DNA of 64,000 nucleotides from Gemmatimonadaceae bacterium. Lineage in GTDB: Bacteria; Gemmatimonadota; Gemmatimonadetes; Gemmatimonadales; Gemmatimonadaceae. Position 1 is the first letter of the stretch; each line of letters starts with the position of its first letter. Shown here one piece after another: positions 25,436 to 33,264 of the stretch. The notes below the pieces were generated by a model. It searched no databases. It was not told the origin of the DNA and was given only the letters and a program-made list of their open reading frames with translations. Location: contig DATNEW010000027.1 of NCBI GenBank assembly GCA_035606695.1, positions 1 to 64,000 on the forward strand, given 5' to 3'. A program made the position numbers and the translations under genes.

Positions 25436-27946
25436 TCAAAAGCCATCGTCGCGGGGGTCATAGGCCGGCAACTCCGGACTTGCCGTGATCTCGATCCATC
25501 GCGCGTCACTACGACCGCATTCGACGACTACGCCGACTCGTCGAAGGTCCGGGATCGCTCGCCGGACACGGTCCGAGAATTTCCGCACCGTATCGGGCCA
25601 CTCTGGGCTCCACTGAGTTCGCTGGCTCACCTCAGACGTCAGAAGCTCCAAGAGAGCGGTCGGCGTTCCAATCCAGTGACGTTGCTTAATCGCGTACGCA
25701 TGAATTGCCGACGCCACGGCGTCGTGCTCGATGGCCTGCAACACCTCCGACGCACGACTCCGAGCCAGAGCGCTCACGAAGGTTCCGCGCGGCCACCCCA
25801 AAGCGGGCTCGGCGGCCGCAACCCATCTTGCGACATCCGCCATTCGGGGTGACTTGGAGATGCTGGTGTGCCGAAAGTCCCGAAGCGCCATCGCGAGGGC
25901 GTCGAACACGGCTCCCATTATTCCTGGCAGATCCGCATTGACCCTATCCCAGACTTCGTCTTCCGTGCGCCGCGACTCCTCATCAATGGCGGGCAGGTTG
26001 AGCTTGAAACTTCGATCCCGCAGGTCCGATCGCGTCGCGAGTTCCGTGATTCCGTTCAGGATGAGAGGACGCGCTTGATCGAACACGATCTCGTCCTCGT
26101 CCGTGTACAGCTGTCGTGTTCCGAACCCACTGCCTGTCGACATCCGGCACAACGCGTCCGACAGCCACGCCGCCACAATGGAGAGGTTGTCGAGAGCGAC
26201 GACGTGAGTCTGACGAGCCGCGATTGCAAGCGAGCGTTCATCGGCCGGCGCCGAACGCATCGGGGGGCTGGCGGGATCAACGCACTGCCGCGCGAGCAAC
26301 GTATGCGTCGACTTCGCGGCGCCGTGCTCTCCTTCGATGATGAGAATTGGATAAGGCTTGCGGCCTCTGAGTGCGGCAAGAATCCACGCGACGAACAACA
26401 CGAAGTTGTCGTCATCGTTGCGGAAGGTGCCAAGGGCTCGAAGAGACTCCACTGAGCTGCCCCGAGTCGGTGTCGGAACCGGACGGTGATTCGGCGGTCG
26501 GTGAAAGCGTATGGGTGCCGTCTTCGTGATGTGCCAGCCCTCACTCGTGATCTCGACGATCTCTCGCTCAGCGTTGCCGAGGTCGTAGTAGATCGTGTCG
26601 CCGACACGCCCAAGCCGAACGGCAACTTCGATTTGTTGTCCTCGCTCGAGAGCAAAAGCCTCGAGTGCTTCAATCGCGTTGGCCAGCGCACCACCGTTCG
26701 GCACACGTCCGTAGGCACGTCGGTACGCATCACTCAACCATGTTCGGAACGGCTTGCTCTTTATTCGTAGATGCTCATCGCTGTTCCGCCGACGGACCGT
26801 CGCGAATCCACGACCATCCGGTGTCCGCCAAAGAGCGCGCTCAGTATGCTCAACGAGCTCATAGAGCTTTTCGGATTCTGGTTTGTCGCTCCGACGCTTC
26901 CGGCCGATGCGTTGTGGGTCGTCTTGATCTGCCCATGCCTCTAGGTGATCGAGTGTCCGACCGCCGTCGGCATGAAATCCCTGCCACTTCTCGGCGCATT
27001 CGCCCTCGCGGAACTTTTTGCTCTGGCGACTCCACTTTTCCCACTCCTGTAGCTGAGTCTCACTAGCGTCAACGGCGTGGAGTGCCTGGCCCACAGCAAT
27101 CCACGTGTCGTAGTTATCTGCGCGCTCAAGGCGGAGACGCCTAAGCGCTGCGACAGATGGTGAAGCGTCGTCTGCGTTGGGTCTCGCCGCCGGTTGGCGT
27201 GACGCAGACGGCAGATCGATTGCTTCCAGGATCGCCGGATCATTCGGAACGAACGCGAGCAGGTAGTCGATGGCTTCTTGGCCTTCGAGCCAGCGTTTAC
27301 CATCCCAGAATCTGCTCCAGTGTTCACGCCCGTCGTGGTGCCTACCGAAAAGGCGCAACCAGTTGCCAGGGTGGCCTTCGGAGACGCTGGGCTGTTTAGG
27401 AAATGCTTCGATTTCTTCGCCGCCCACCTGATTCTTGACGTGCTTGACGAGTTGATACACACGCTCAGTCGGAACGGCCGTGGCGAACAAGCACGTCACA
27501 TGGTAGCCGCCGTTGCCGTTGCTGTCCTCTATGATCGTTCGAAGGCCCAGGTCGTTCAGTCTGGCGCTGAGGGCTTTCGCCCGTTCCCAGCGCTCCGCAA
27601 GAACATCACTCGGCGCGACGCCTTCAAGGTGAACGTCGACATCCAGCGAGCCCCAGAGGGACGTGTTGTCGGGGCTCGTCGAAAAGAGCCCGATGGTGGT
27701 CTCCGGGCGTTGAAGCCTGAAATGGCGTGCGATTGTCTCCGGCGTGAGTTTGTGTTTGCCAAGATTCTCCTCGAAGGGCAGGATCCACGCATTGCTCTTG
27801 GCGCGCCGATGGAGAGGGCGGAACAGTCCCCATCGATCGACACGATTCACGAGGTGGACGAGGCACCATGTCGCGAGCGGGACACAGTTCTCACGCCATG
27901 CCTTCGCGACTTCACTGCTCCGCCGCTGAGTCGGTTGCTCAGACAT
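25436..27946 (-). CDS. Island primase-helicase (archaeo-eukaryotic-type primase plus SF3-like ATPase)
   Basis: 836 aa. The N-terminal third resembles an AEP primase: GSLDVDVH carries the metal-binding Asp pair and SNGNGGYHVTCLF the catalytic strand, as in TOTE/PrimPol-type primases. A PriCT-like helical motif follows (RADNYDTWIAVGQALHAVD). The C-terminal part is a P-loop ATPase with Walker A IIEGEHGAAKSTHT and Walker B-like THVVALDNLS, in the manner of phage and plasmid SF3 helicases. It most likely initiates replication of the excised island. Its start overlaps the excisionase stop by 8 bp. Confidence 0.8.
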   Translation of the reverse strand: MSEQPTQRRSSEVAKAWRENCVPLATWCLVHLVNRVDRWGLFRPLHRRAKSNAWILPFEENLGKHKLTPETIARHFRLQRPETTIGLFSTSPDNTSLWGSLDVDVHLEGVAPSDVLAERWERAKALSARLNDLGLRTIIEDSNGNGGYHVTCLFATAVPTERVYQLVKHVKNQVGGEEIEAFPKQPSVSEGHPGNWLRLFGRHHDGREHWSRFWDGKRWLEGQEAIDYLLAFVPNDPAILEAIDLPSASRQPAARPNADDASPSVAALRRLRLERADNYDTWIAVGQALHAVDASETQLQEWEKWSRQSKKFREGECAEKWQGFHADGGRTLDHLEAWADQDDPQRIGRKRRSDKPESEKLYELVEHTERALWRTPDGRGFATVRRRNSDEHLRIKSKPFRTWLSDAYRRAYGRVPNGGALANAIEALEAFALERGQQIEVAVRLGRVGDTIYYDLGNAEREIVEITSEGWHITKTAPIRFHRPPNHRPVPTPTRGSSVESLRALGTFRNDDDNFVLFVAWILAALRGRKPYPILIIEGEHGAAKSTHTLLARQCVDPASPPMRSAPADERSLAIAARQTHVVALDNLSIVAAWLSDALCRMSTGSGFGTRQLYTDEDEIVFDQARPLILNGITELATRSDLRDRSFKLNLPAIDEESRRTEDEVWDRVNADLPGIMGAVFDALAMALRDFRHTSISKSPRMADVARWVAAAEPALGWPRGTFVSALARSRASEVLQAIEHDAVASAIHAYAIKQRHWIGTPTALLELLTSEVSQRTQWSPEWPDTVRKFSDRVRRAIPDLRRVGVVVECGRSDARWIEITASPELPAYDPRDDGF

Positions 27947-28187
27947 CGGTCGGCTCCTCGGAGCGTGTATCCCTGCCCTGAATGCCGTTTGCGATGAACA
28001 ACTCGACGTCCGACGGAATGAACCGGTGCCGGCGACCGATTCGCACTGAGCGAAGCTCGCCTCGCCGAAGCAGTTCGTAGAGGTGCAGCCGCCGAATGCT
28101 CAGGATTCGGCACACCTCGTCGCTGGTGAGTAGCCGGTCTTGGGGAACGAGTGGCGGAATTCCGTCCGCCGTGCGGGTATTTGACAT
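27939..28187 (-). CDS. AlpA/excisionase-like helix-turn-helix protein
   Basis: 82 aa. A MerR-like winged HTH (LLTSDEVCRILSIRRLHLYE, then ELRSVRIGRRHRFIPSDVE) is typical of excisionases and AlpA regulators. The ATG at 28187 was chosen because GGGAGG lies 10 bp upstream; the open frame upstream to 28298 is not needed. It is the first gene of the minus-strand replication unit and overlaps the primase gene by 8 bp. Probably directs excision and regulates the unit. Confidence 0.85.
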   Translation of the reverse strand: MSNTRTADGIPPLVPQDRLLTSDEVCRILSIRRLHLYELLRRGELRSVRIGRRHRFIPSDVELFIANGIQGRDTRSEEPTDV

Positions 28188-28312
28188 CGCCTTGCCCTCC
28201 CTGCGTACAGAGGGCGGCGAGTCGATCGCCTGGTGGTGTACACGCCGCCCCCCGTCCGATGACATCTCGGACATCGCGAGGGCGCTTACACCTCCCATCG
28301 GGACTCAACGGT

Positions 28313-28368
28313 CCCGACCGCGGACGGCGCCTATGCCCTGACGGTACTAGCGGTCGGGTACGTCAGGG
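28313..28368. repeat. Two interleaved 8-bp inverted repeats (pseudoknot topology)
   Basis: CCCGACCG (28313-28320) pairs with CGGTCGGG (28351-28358), and CCCTGACG (28336-28343) pairs with CGTCAGGG (28361-28368). The order A-B-A'-B' is that of an H-type pseudoknot in RNA, or of overlapping operators in DNA. Confidence 0.6.
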
Positions 28369-28562
28369 GGCCGTGTCACGCGGTACCCATCGCTTCCCCC
28401 ATTTCAGAGGGTCTCAGGGCGATTCACTCGCAGGCGATGAGTAGCGCGTAGCGGGAGAATAGGAATTGGCGCGCCTCGACGCAAGATCAACGTGTGTCGA
28501 TGGAAGCGACGTCCAACAAGAGCTGAGTAACTCAGAGGGCTTCGCTGATGCTCACGGAGGTT

Positions 28563-28602
28563 CAACGATTCTCAACGATGTCCAGCGATGCCGACGAATG
28601 AT
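28563..28602 (+). repeat. Iteron-like 10-bp repeats
   Basis: Four consecutive 10-bp blocks, CAACGATTCT, CAACGATGTC, CAGCGATGCC and GACGAATGAT. The first two share seven leading bases and the third differs by one. Tandem repeats at one helical turn, in the control region of a primase gene, resemble replication iterons. The array is short, so chance is not excluded. Confidence 0.4.
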
Positions 28603-28626
28603 AGTGTATTTCTGCCATTGCCATCT

Positions 28627-28644
28627 GATAGTAGAGTTACTATC
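28627..28644. promoter_or_regulatory. Palindrome, candidate operator of the IetA/IetS operon
   Basis: GATAGTA-GAGT-TACTATC, a perfect 7-bp inverted repeat, with a further GATAGT half-site about 20 bp upstream (within AATGATAGTG). It lies about 190 bp before ietA in an unusually AT-rich patch. Confidence 0.45.
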
Positions 28645-28832
28645 ATCTTCCCGGGCGACCCACGCGTTCGCGAACTCCCATCAACAGGCGCGCGGTGAGA
28701 CGGTTCAAGGCACAATCTCCGAGGGCTGTTTCGCGCGCGCTGTCTCGGGTACGAGGTAGCGCTTGCCGTCCCGGCCGGTAAATTTTGAGGGTCGAACCCG
28801 GCTCGACGCTTTATCCCTTCCTCTAAACGACC

Positions 28833-29819
28833 ATGGCCAAGGCCGATCAGGTCAAAGCGTTAATTCGTACTCACGCGGAAGGGGATGACGAGCGCTTTTA
28901 TGCGATCGCCATGCAGGTGGCGGCCGCCGCAGCTCGCCAGGGTCACGGCAAGTTTGCACAGGAACTCAGGGATCTCATAGACCAAGCGCGCGCGACTCGT
29001 GCAGCCGCACGAGGACAACAAACGCGCGCTGTTCCGATTGTTCAGCCGCGGGGCGAGTTGGCCGGATTGCTGTCGGCCAATTATCCAAAGACTCGGTTCG
29101 CTGATATGACACTGGGCGAGGGCCTTCGGGTCCGACTCGACCGAGTGTTGGTGGAACAGCGCGGTCGCGCCCGGATTCGAGAGCATGGACTTTCGCCAAT
29201 GCGAAAGCTGCTTCTCATTGGACCGCCGGGAACCGGCAAGACGATGACTGCCGCCGCTCTCGCCGGCGAGTTGGGCTTGCCGCTCTTTTCGATTCAGCTC
29301 GATGCGCTGATTACGAAATTTCTCGGAGAAACCGCAGCCAAACTTCGGTTGATCTTTGACGCCATTCGTGAAACACGCGCGGTCTATCTCTTTGATGAAT
29401 TCGATGCGCTAGGCGCCGAACGAGGCGCGAAGAACGAGGTCGGCGAGATCCGGCGGGTTCTCAACTCGTTCCTCCAGTTCATGGAGCAAGATGATTCCGA
29501 CAGCCTGATCATCGCCGCCACCAACCATCCTCGGTTGTTAGATCGCGCGCTGCTCCGTCGATTTGATGCTGTACTTCGATACGAGTTGCCGAGTCACGCA
29601 GAGGCAGAGCGAGTAGTCCAAGACAGACTCGCCTTGCTGGATACTTCCACGATATCATGGCAAGCTATTGTTGATGCCTCTGCTGGCCTGAGCCACGCCG
29701 AGCTTTCGCGGGCGGCACAGCAAGCCGCGAAGCACGCAATTCTTGAGCACCGATCGGCTGTTTGGACTGACGAGCTTGTACAAGCGCTCCATGATCGGCG
29801 ATCCGCACACAGCGAATAA
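28833..29819 (+). CDS. ietA: AAA ATPase of an IetAS-type defence pair
   Basis: 328 aa. An N-terminal helical region (about 1-85) is followed by a classical AAA module: Walker A LIGPPGTGKT (128-137), Walker B VYLFDEFDAL (about 187-196), sensor AATNHP and arginine finger LLRRFDAV. Pairing with a subtilisin-like protease 14 bp downstream is the hallmark of IetAS, a two-gene antiphage system reported from systematic defence screens. The ATPase presumably senses or remodels a phage target and controls the protease. Assignment rests on domain pairing. Confidence 0.8.
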   Translation: MAKADQVKALIRTHAEGDDERFYAIAMQVAAAAARQGHGKFAQELRDLIDQARATRAAARGQQTRAVPIVQPRGELAGLLSANYPKTRFADMTLGEGLRVRLDRVLVEQRGRARIREHGLSPMRKLLLIGPPGTGKTMTAAALAGELGLPLFSIQLDALITKFLGETAAKLRLIFDAIRETRAVYLFDEFDALGAERGAKNEVGEIRRVLNSFLQFMEQDDSDSLIIAATNHPRLLDRALLRRFDAVLRYELPSHAEAERVVQDRLALLDTSTISWQAIVDASAGLSHAELSRAAQQAAKHAILEHRSAVWTDELVQALHDRRSAHSE

Positions 29820-29833
29820 GGGTGAGTTGACGC

Positions 29834-32380
29834 GTGCCAGCGCCGAGGAACAGACGACACCTTATAGTCGACGCCGCGCCTGAAACGCAGGCGTTTCGTC
29901 CGCATCCGCGTAAGGTTGATCCCCGCCCATTTCAACGACCACAGGATCGGCAGGCCCACGCGGCGGCACTGACAGGAGCGCTCGCACAGGCTCAGAGTGA
30001 GGCCGAGCGCAGTCGTCCCACTGCTCCGAGGGTAGACGGAGCCCAAGAGGGTCTATACGTACAGTTCGTTAGCTCACCCGGCGTCGATTTGCAATTAGAG
30101 TCTTTAGAAAATCGCCGCTTGGGGATTGAGCTACTGAGCGTCCAGCGAGCACCTGAAGAAATCGAAGGGACTGGACCCAGCCAGTTGGCGACAGTGTTTG
30201 TGCCAGACAACGCGGTCAAGCACTTTGTTTCCCGCTTCGAGGAGTACGCGACACAAGTAACTCCCAAGAAGGGCGAGCCGAAGCACCGCGAACTTGTCGA
30301 TCGGATTTCATCGCTCCGTCGTGCCACTCTCCGGGCTCTTTGGACTGACGATCCAAGTGTCTATCCTAGACACGACGAGCGGATCTGGTGGGAAGTTTGG
30401 CTACGACGCGACGAAGGGCAGGAGCTAGTCCGTTTTGCGGAATTCGCTGCCGCTGCCAGGGTTCGCGTGGCGGAACAACGATTGGCATTCGATGATCGTA
30501 CCGTCATACTTGCACATGCATCCCCGGACGAGTTAGCGATCTCGCTCGACGTCTTACAGGACCTTGCTGAGCTTCGCGCGGCTAAAGAATCCTCTGCGCC
30601 GTTCATCAATTCGCCCAGGGTCGAGCAAGCTGAATGGATCGAGGATTTGCAGCGGCGGACAATCATGCCCCCGCGCGATGCGCCCGCAGTGTGCATCCTA
30701 GATACCGGAGTGAATCGGGGCCATCCATTGCTCGCCCCACTCATCGACGCCGTCGATGCAACGGCCGTAGATGCAGCGTGGGGTTCGCACGATGATGGAG
30801 GCGGTCCAGGATGTCGCGGTCACGGTACCTCGATGGCTGGCCTAGCGGCGTATGGTGATCTCGTCTCGTTGCTCGCGGGCAATCACCCTGTTCGTGTTCG
30901 AAATCGTCTTGAATCAGTCAAGATCCTGCCACCTACGGGGCAAAACGAGCCGCAACTGTACGGTGCCGTAACTGCTGCCGCGGTTGCGCAGCCTGAGATC
31001 ACCGCGCCCCGAAGGCCCCGCGTCTTTTCTTTGGCGGTCTCGGCCTGTGATCAGAGGGATCGCGGCTTACCGACGTCCTGGTCTTCCGCGCTCGATGCTC
31101 TCGCTGCCGGACGGACCTTCGATGCTGCTGACGGCGGGCTCCGTTACCTAGGGGAAGAGGATCGTGGAACGCCGCGTCTTTTCGTTGTGAGCGGCGGCAA
31201 TGTTCTGATTCACGACTCAGACCACCTCGCACGAAGTGACGTCGAGTGTGTGCACGATCCGGCGCAGGCGTGGAACGTTCTGACAGTAGGTGCGTTCACT
31301 GACAAAGCGCTCATCACAGACCCAGCTTTCCATGGCTGGAATCCGTTGGCTCGCCCGGGAGAATTGTCGCCCTGGAGTACGACGTCGGTTCCTTTCGTCC
31401 AGGGTTGGCCGACGAAACCCGAACTGGTGTGCGAGGGAGGTAATCTCGCGACGGACGGTACAAACATCGATTCGGGCCTGCCTGATCTCTGTCTCCTTTC
31501 CACGTCGGCTGAGCTGAATCAGTCTCTGTTTACGCTGGTCGATGGTACCAGCCCAGGGTCTGCGGAAGTCGCGAGAATGGCTGCCAACGTGAACGTGGAG
31601 TATCCGGGCTTTTGGCCGGAAACGGTTCGTGCCCTCGTTGTCCATTCGGCGCGCTGGACCGCGTCCATGCAAACCCAGTTTGGGAGGGCGAATGGCCGGC
31701 GTGCGAAGGTGATGATGCTTCGCCGATATGGCTACGGCGTTCCTAGCATCGATCGCGCGCTGCGAAGCGCGCGCGATTCGCTAACCCTCGTTTTTCAGGG
31801 GGAGATTCATCCATACGCGAAGGGAGCCATGCGAGAAATGCATATGCATTCTCTACCATGGCCGGTCGATGCATTGCGCGAACTCGGAGCGGCAGGCGCA
31901 CAAGTCCACATGCGCGTAACGCTCTCGTATTTTGTGGAACCCAATCCCAGCCGACGGGGTTGGCGTCGGCGGCACAGGTATGCGTCGCACGGCTTACGGT
32001 TCAAAATGAACGAGCCCGGTGAGTCTCAGGAAGATTTCTCGAAGAGACTCAACAAGCTGGCGCTTGAGGAGGACGAAGAGCGTCCGCAGCCGGAGCGCGA
32101 GACAGACCACTGGCTCCTGGGAGAAGAGGCTCGAACGCGCGGCTCCATTCATTCCGACGTGTGGCAGGGCCCGGCAAGCGATCTCGCGGATTGCGGAATC
32201 ATCGGGATCTATCCCGTATCAGGCTGGTGGAAGGATCAGCCCAAACGCGATCGAAGCCGGTTAGGTGCACGCTACGGGTTGGTCGTGAGTATCGAGACGG
32301 ATGCAGTCGATGTGGACGTTTGGACGCCTGTGGCAAATGAGCTCCACATCCCCGCGATCGAGGTAGAAGTCCCGTGGTAG
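29834..32380 (+). CDS. ietS: Subtilisin-like (S8) protease of an IetAS-type defence pair
   Basis: 848 aa from GTG. The S8 catalytic triad is complete: Asp in AVCILDTGVNRGHPLL (about residue 288), His in CRGHGTSMAGLAAYG (about 331) and Ser in VDGTSPGSAEVARMAAN (about 571). The N-terminal 280 residues and the C-terminal 250 are family-specific extensions. No signal peptide, so it is cytoplasmic and acts inside the cell, which suits a defence protease rather than a secreted one. Co-transcribed with ietA. Confidence 0.85.
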   Translation: MPAPRNRRHLIVDAAPETQAFRPHPRKVDPRPFQRPQDRQAHAAALTGALAQAQSEAERSRPTAPRVDGAQEGLYVQFVSSPGVDLQLESLENRRLGIELLSVQRAPEEIEGTGPSQLATVFVPDNAVKHFVSRFEEYATQVTPKKGEPKHRELVDRISSLRRATLRALWTDDPSVYPRHDERIWWEVWLRRDEGQELVRFAEFAAAARVRVAEQRLAFDDRTVILAHASPDELAISLDVLQDLAELRAAKESSAPFINSPRVEQAEWIEDLQRRTIMPPRDAPAVCILDTGVNRGHPLLAPLIDAVDATAVDAAWGSHDDGGGPGCRGHGTSMAGLAAYGDLVSLLAGNHPVRVRNRLESVKILPPTGQNEPQLYGAVTAAAVAQPEITAPRRPRVFSLAVSACDQRDRGLPTSWSSALDALAAGRTFDAADGGLRYLGEEDRGTPRLFVVSGGNVLIHDSDHLARSDVECVHDPAQAWNVLTVGAFTDKALITDPAFHGWNPLARPGELSPWSTTSVPFVQGWPTKPELVCEGGNLATDGTNIDSGLPDLCLLSTSAELNQSLFTLVDGTSPGSAEVARMAANVNVEYPGFWPETVRALVVHSARWTASMQTQFGRANGRRAKVMMLRRYGYGVPSIDRALRSARDSLTLVFQGEIHPYAKGAMREMHMHSLPWPVDALRELGAAGAQVHMRVTLSYFVEPNPSRRGWRRRHRYASHGLRFKMNEPGESQEDFSKRLNKLALEEDEERPQPERETDHWLLGEEARTRGSIHSDVWQGPASDLADCGIIGIYPVSGWWKDQPKRDRSRLGARYGLVVSIETDAVDVDVWTPVANELHIPAIEVEVPW

Positions 32381-32409
32381 TGCAACGCAGCTGCTGGGTC
32401 TCATTCAGT

Positions 32410-32783
32410 ATGACCAAGCATAAGCAGCTGGACCATCAGAATCGCGGCCAGGACAAAGGACAGGTGATGTGGGGCACGGGTAATGTTTTCCGTGACCTGA
32501 ATTGACAGATGCAGAGGAGTTGTCGGCGAAAGCCGACCTCGTTCATGCAATTCAGGCACTCCTTCGCGAACGAGACGTCTCACAGAGGGCAGCAGCGGCA
32601 ATACTCGGCGTCGCTCAGCCCGATCTCTCGAAGCTTCTTCGTGGGCGCCTGGAAGGGTTTTCAATCGAGCGCCTAGTGCGGATGCTCAATGCGCTCGACC
32701 AAGACGTGCGAATCGTGGTGCAACCGAAGCCTGCTTCCCGCCGCCGAGGGACGCTCCGGACCATGCTCCGAAAGTCGGCCTGA
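32410..32783 (+). pseudogene. Xre-family HTH antitoxin gene with a frameshift near its N-terminus
   Basis: Reading from ATG 32410 gives MTKHKQLDHQNRGQDKGQVM and then WGTGNVFRDLN before a stop at 32503. The next frame, from about 32502, continues with LTDAEELSAKADLVHAIQAL, SQRAAAAILGVAQPDLSKLL and ERLVRMLNALDQDVRIVVQP. Together these match the usual layout of HigA-like Xre proteins (SGNVFADLG-type start, then DAEELLAKA). One missing base near 32500 explains the break. A truncated protein from TTG 32502 could still carry the HTH. No RelE-like partner toxin is seen beside it. Confidence 0.65.
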
Positions 32784-32846
32784 GCGTGGGACTCAACGGC
32801 GCCATCCGCTCCTGCGGCGGAGAATCGGATCGCGGTCCCGATTTCA

Positions 32847-32865
32847 GAACCCCAGAAGAACCCCA
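32847..32865 (+). promoter_or_regulatory. Candidate integrase arm-type site (right)
   Basis: GAACCCCAGAAGAACCCCA, two AACCCCA heptamers on an 11-bp pitch, 120 bp left of the attR core. It has the same orientation as the left copy at 9092-9110. The surrounding 32784-32985 is otherwise gene-free. Confidence 0.55.
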
Positions 32866-32985
32866 AACTCTCCGAATTCAGGAGATCTTCACAAAGTTCA
32901 GATGATCGTGCCTCCGTGCGGAAATCCTGCGCCGGCCACAGCTTACCGATGTTCAACAATGTTAAGCGTTTACACCAGGTTCGGC

Positions 32986-33027
32986 CTGAAAATCCGCGTG
33001 TCGGCGGTTCGATTCCGTCCCTAGCCA
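32986..33027 (+). repeat. attR: 42-bp tRNA-Phe 3' fragment
   Basis: Identical over 42 bp to 8974-9015 of the intact tRNA gene. The 5' half of the tRNA is absent, so this is an attachment-site remnant, not a second gene. It marks the right edge of the island. Confidence 0.95.
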
Positions 33028-33069
33028 TGTTGCACAAATTCCTAAATTCGACCGATACGCCGAAACGCG

Positions 33070-33093
33070 ACGGCCACCCATGCGGGTGGCCGT
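33070..33093 (+). terminator. Original tRNA-Phe terminator hairpin, now beyond attR
   Basis: ACGGCCACCC-ATGC-GGGTGGCCGT, 42 bp downstream of the tRNA 3' fragment. The stem is identical to the island-borne hairpin at 9058-9081. Before the insertion this would have terminated the host tRNA-Phe transcript. The rest of 33028-33264 holds nothing I recognise. Confidence 0.7.
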
Positions 33094-33264
33094 TCGTGCA
33101 ACTATACGCGAACCGTTTGCGCGGGTTGGCTTTGGCGACAATCGATTGCCAAACATGCCAATCGAGGTATCTTCGCGGACGAAAGGGCTCAGCGAAATCG
33201 GTCTCCACCCGCCGCGACCGCGAACAAAGCCCGCCGCTCGACGCCACCGCTGCTGCGAGGACGC

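Larger units (their letters stand above)
28188..28832. other. 645-bp gene-free control region (candidate island replication origin)
   Basis: This lies between the divergent excisionase/primase unit and the IetA/IetS operon. It contains interleaved inverted repeats (28313-28368), four 10-bp iteron-like repeats (28563-28602) and a palindrome (28627-28644). Promoters for both divergent operons must lie here. No supported gene. Confidence 0.55.
9016..33027. mobile_element. 24-kb integrative genomic island in tRNA-Phe (defence island)
   Basis: About 24,012 bp bounded by the 42-bp att repeats. Cargo: PD-(D/E)XK-like protein, HEPN/RES protein, a GHKL-x-GHKL operon, dndBCDEA, small unknown genes, tyrosine integrase, primase-helicase, AlpA-like excisionase, an IetA/IetS pair and a broken Xre gene. 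No conjugation, capsid or terminase genes are visible, so it is probably mobilised by excision and self-replication, or by a helper. The integrase sits mid-island rather than beside an att site, which suggests internal rearrangement or stacking of more than one insertion. Confidence 0.92.

Noticed and set aside
32976-33027. Second tRNA-Phe gene
   Set aside because: Only the part from the anticodon loop to the 3' end is present; acceptor and D arms are missing, so it is the attR remnant.
9016-33027. DndF, DndG, DndH or SspE/SspFGH-type restriction genes
   Set aside because: I looked for HerA/FtsK-like, DUF-type and nuclease partners across the island and found none of that set; only the GHKL triplet and the small PD-(D/E)XK-like gene are candidates.
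9016-33027. Prophage or conjugative element
   Set aside because: No capsid, portal, terminase, tail, relaxase or type IV secretion genes are visible.
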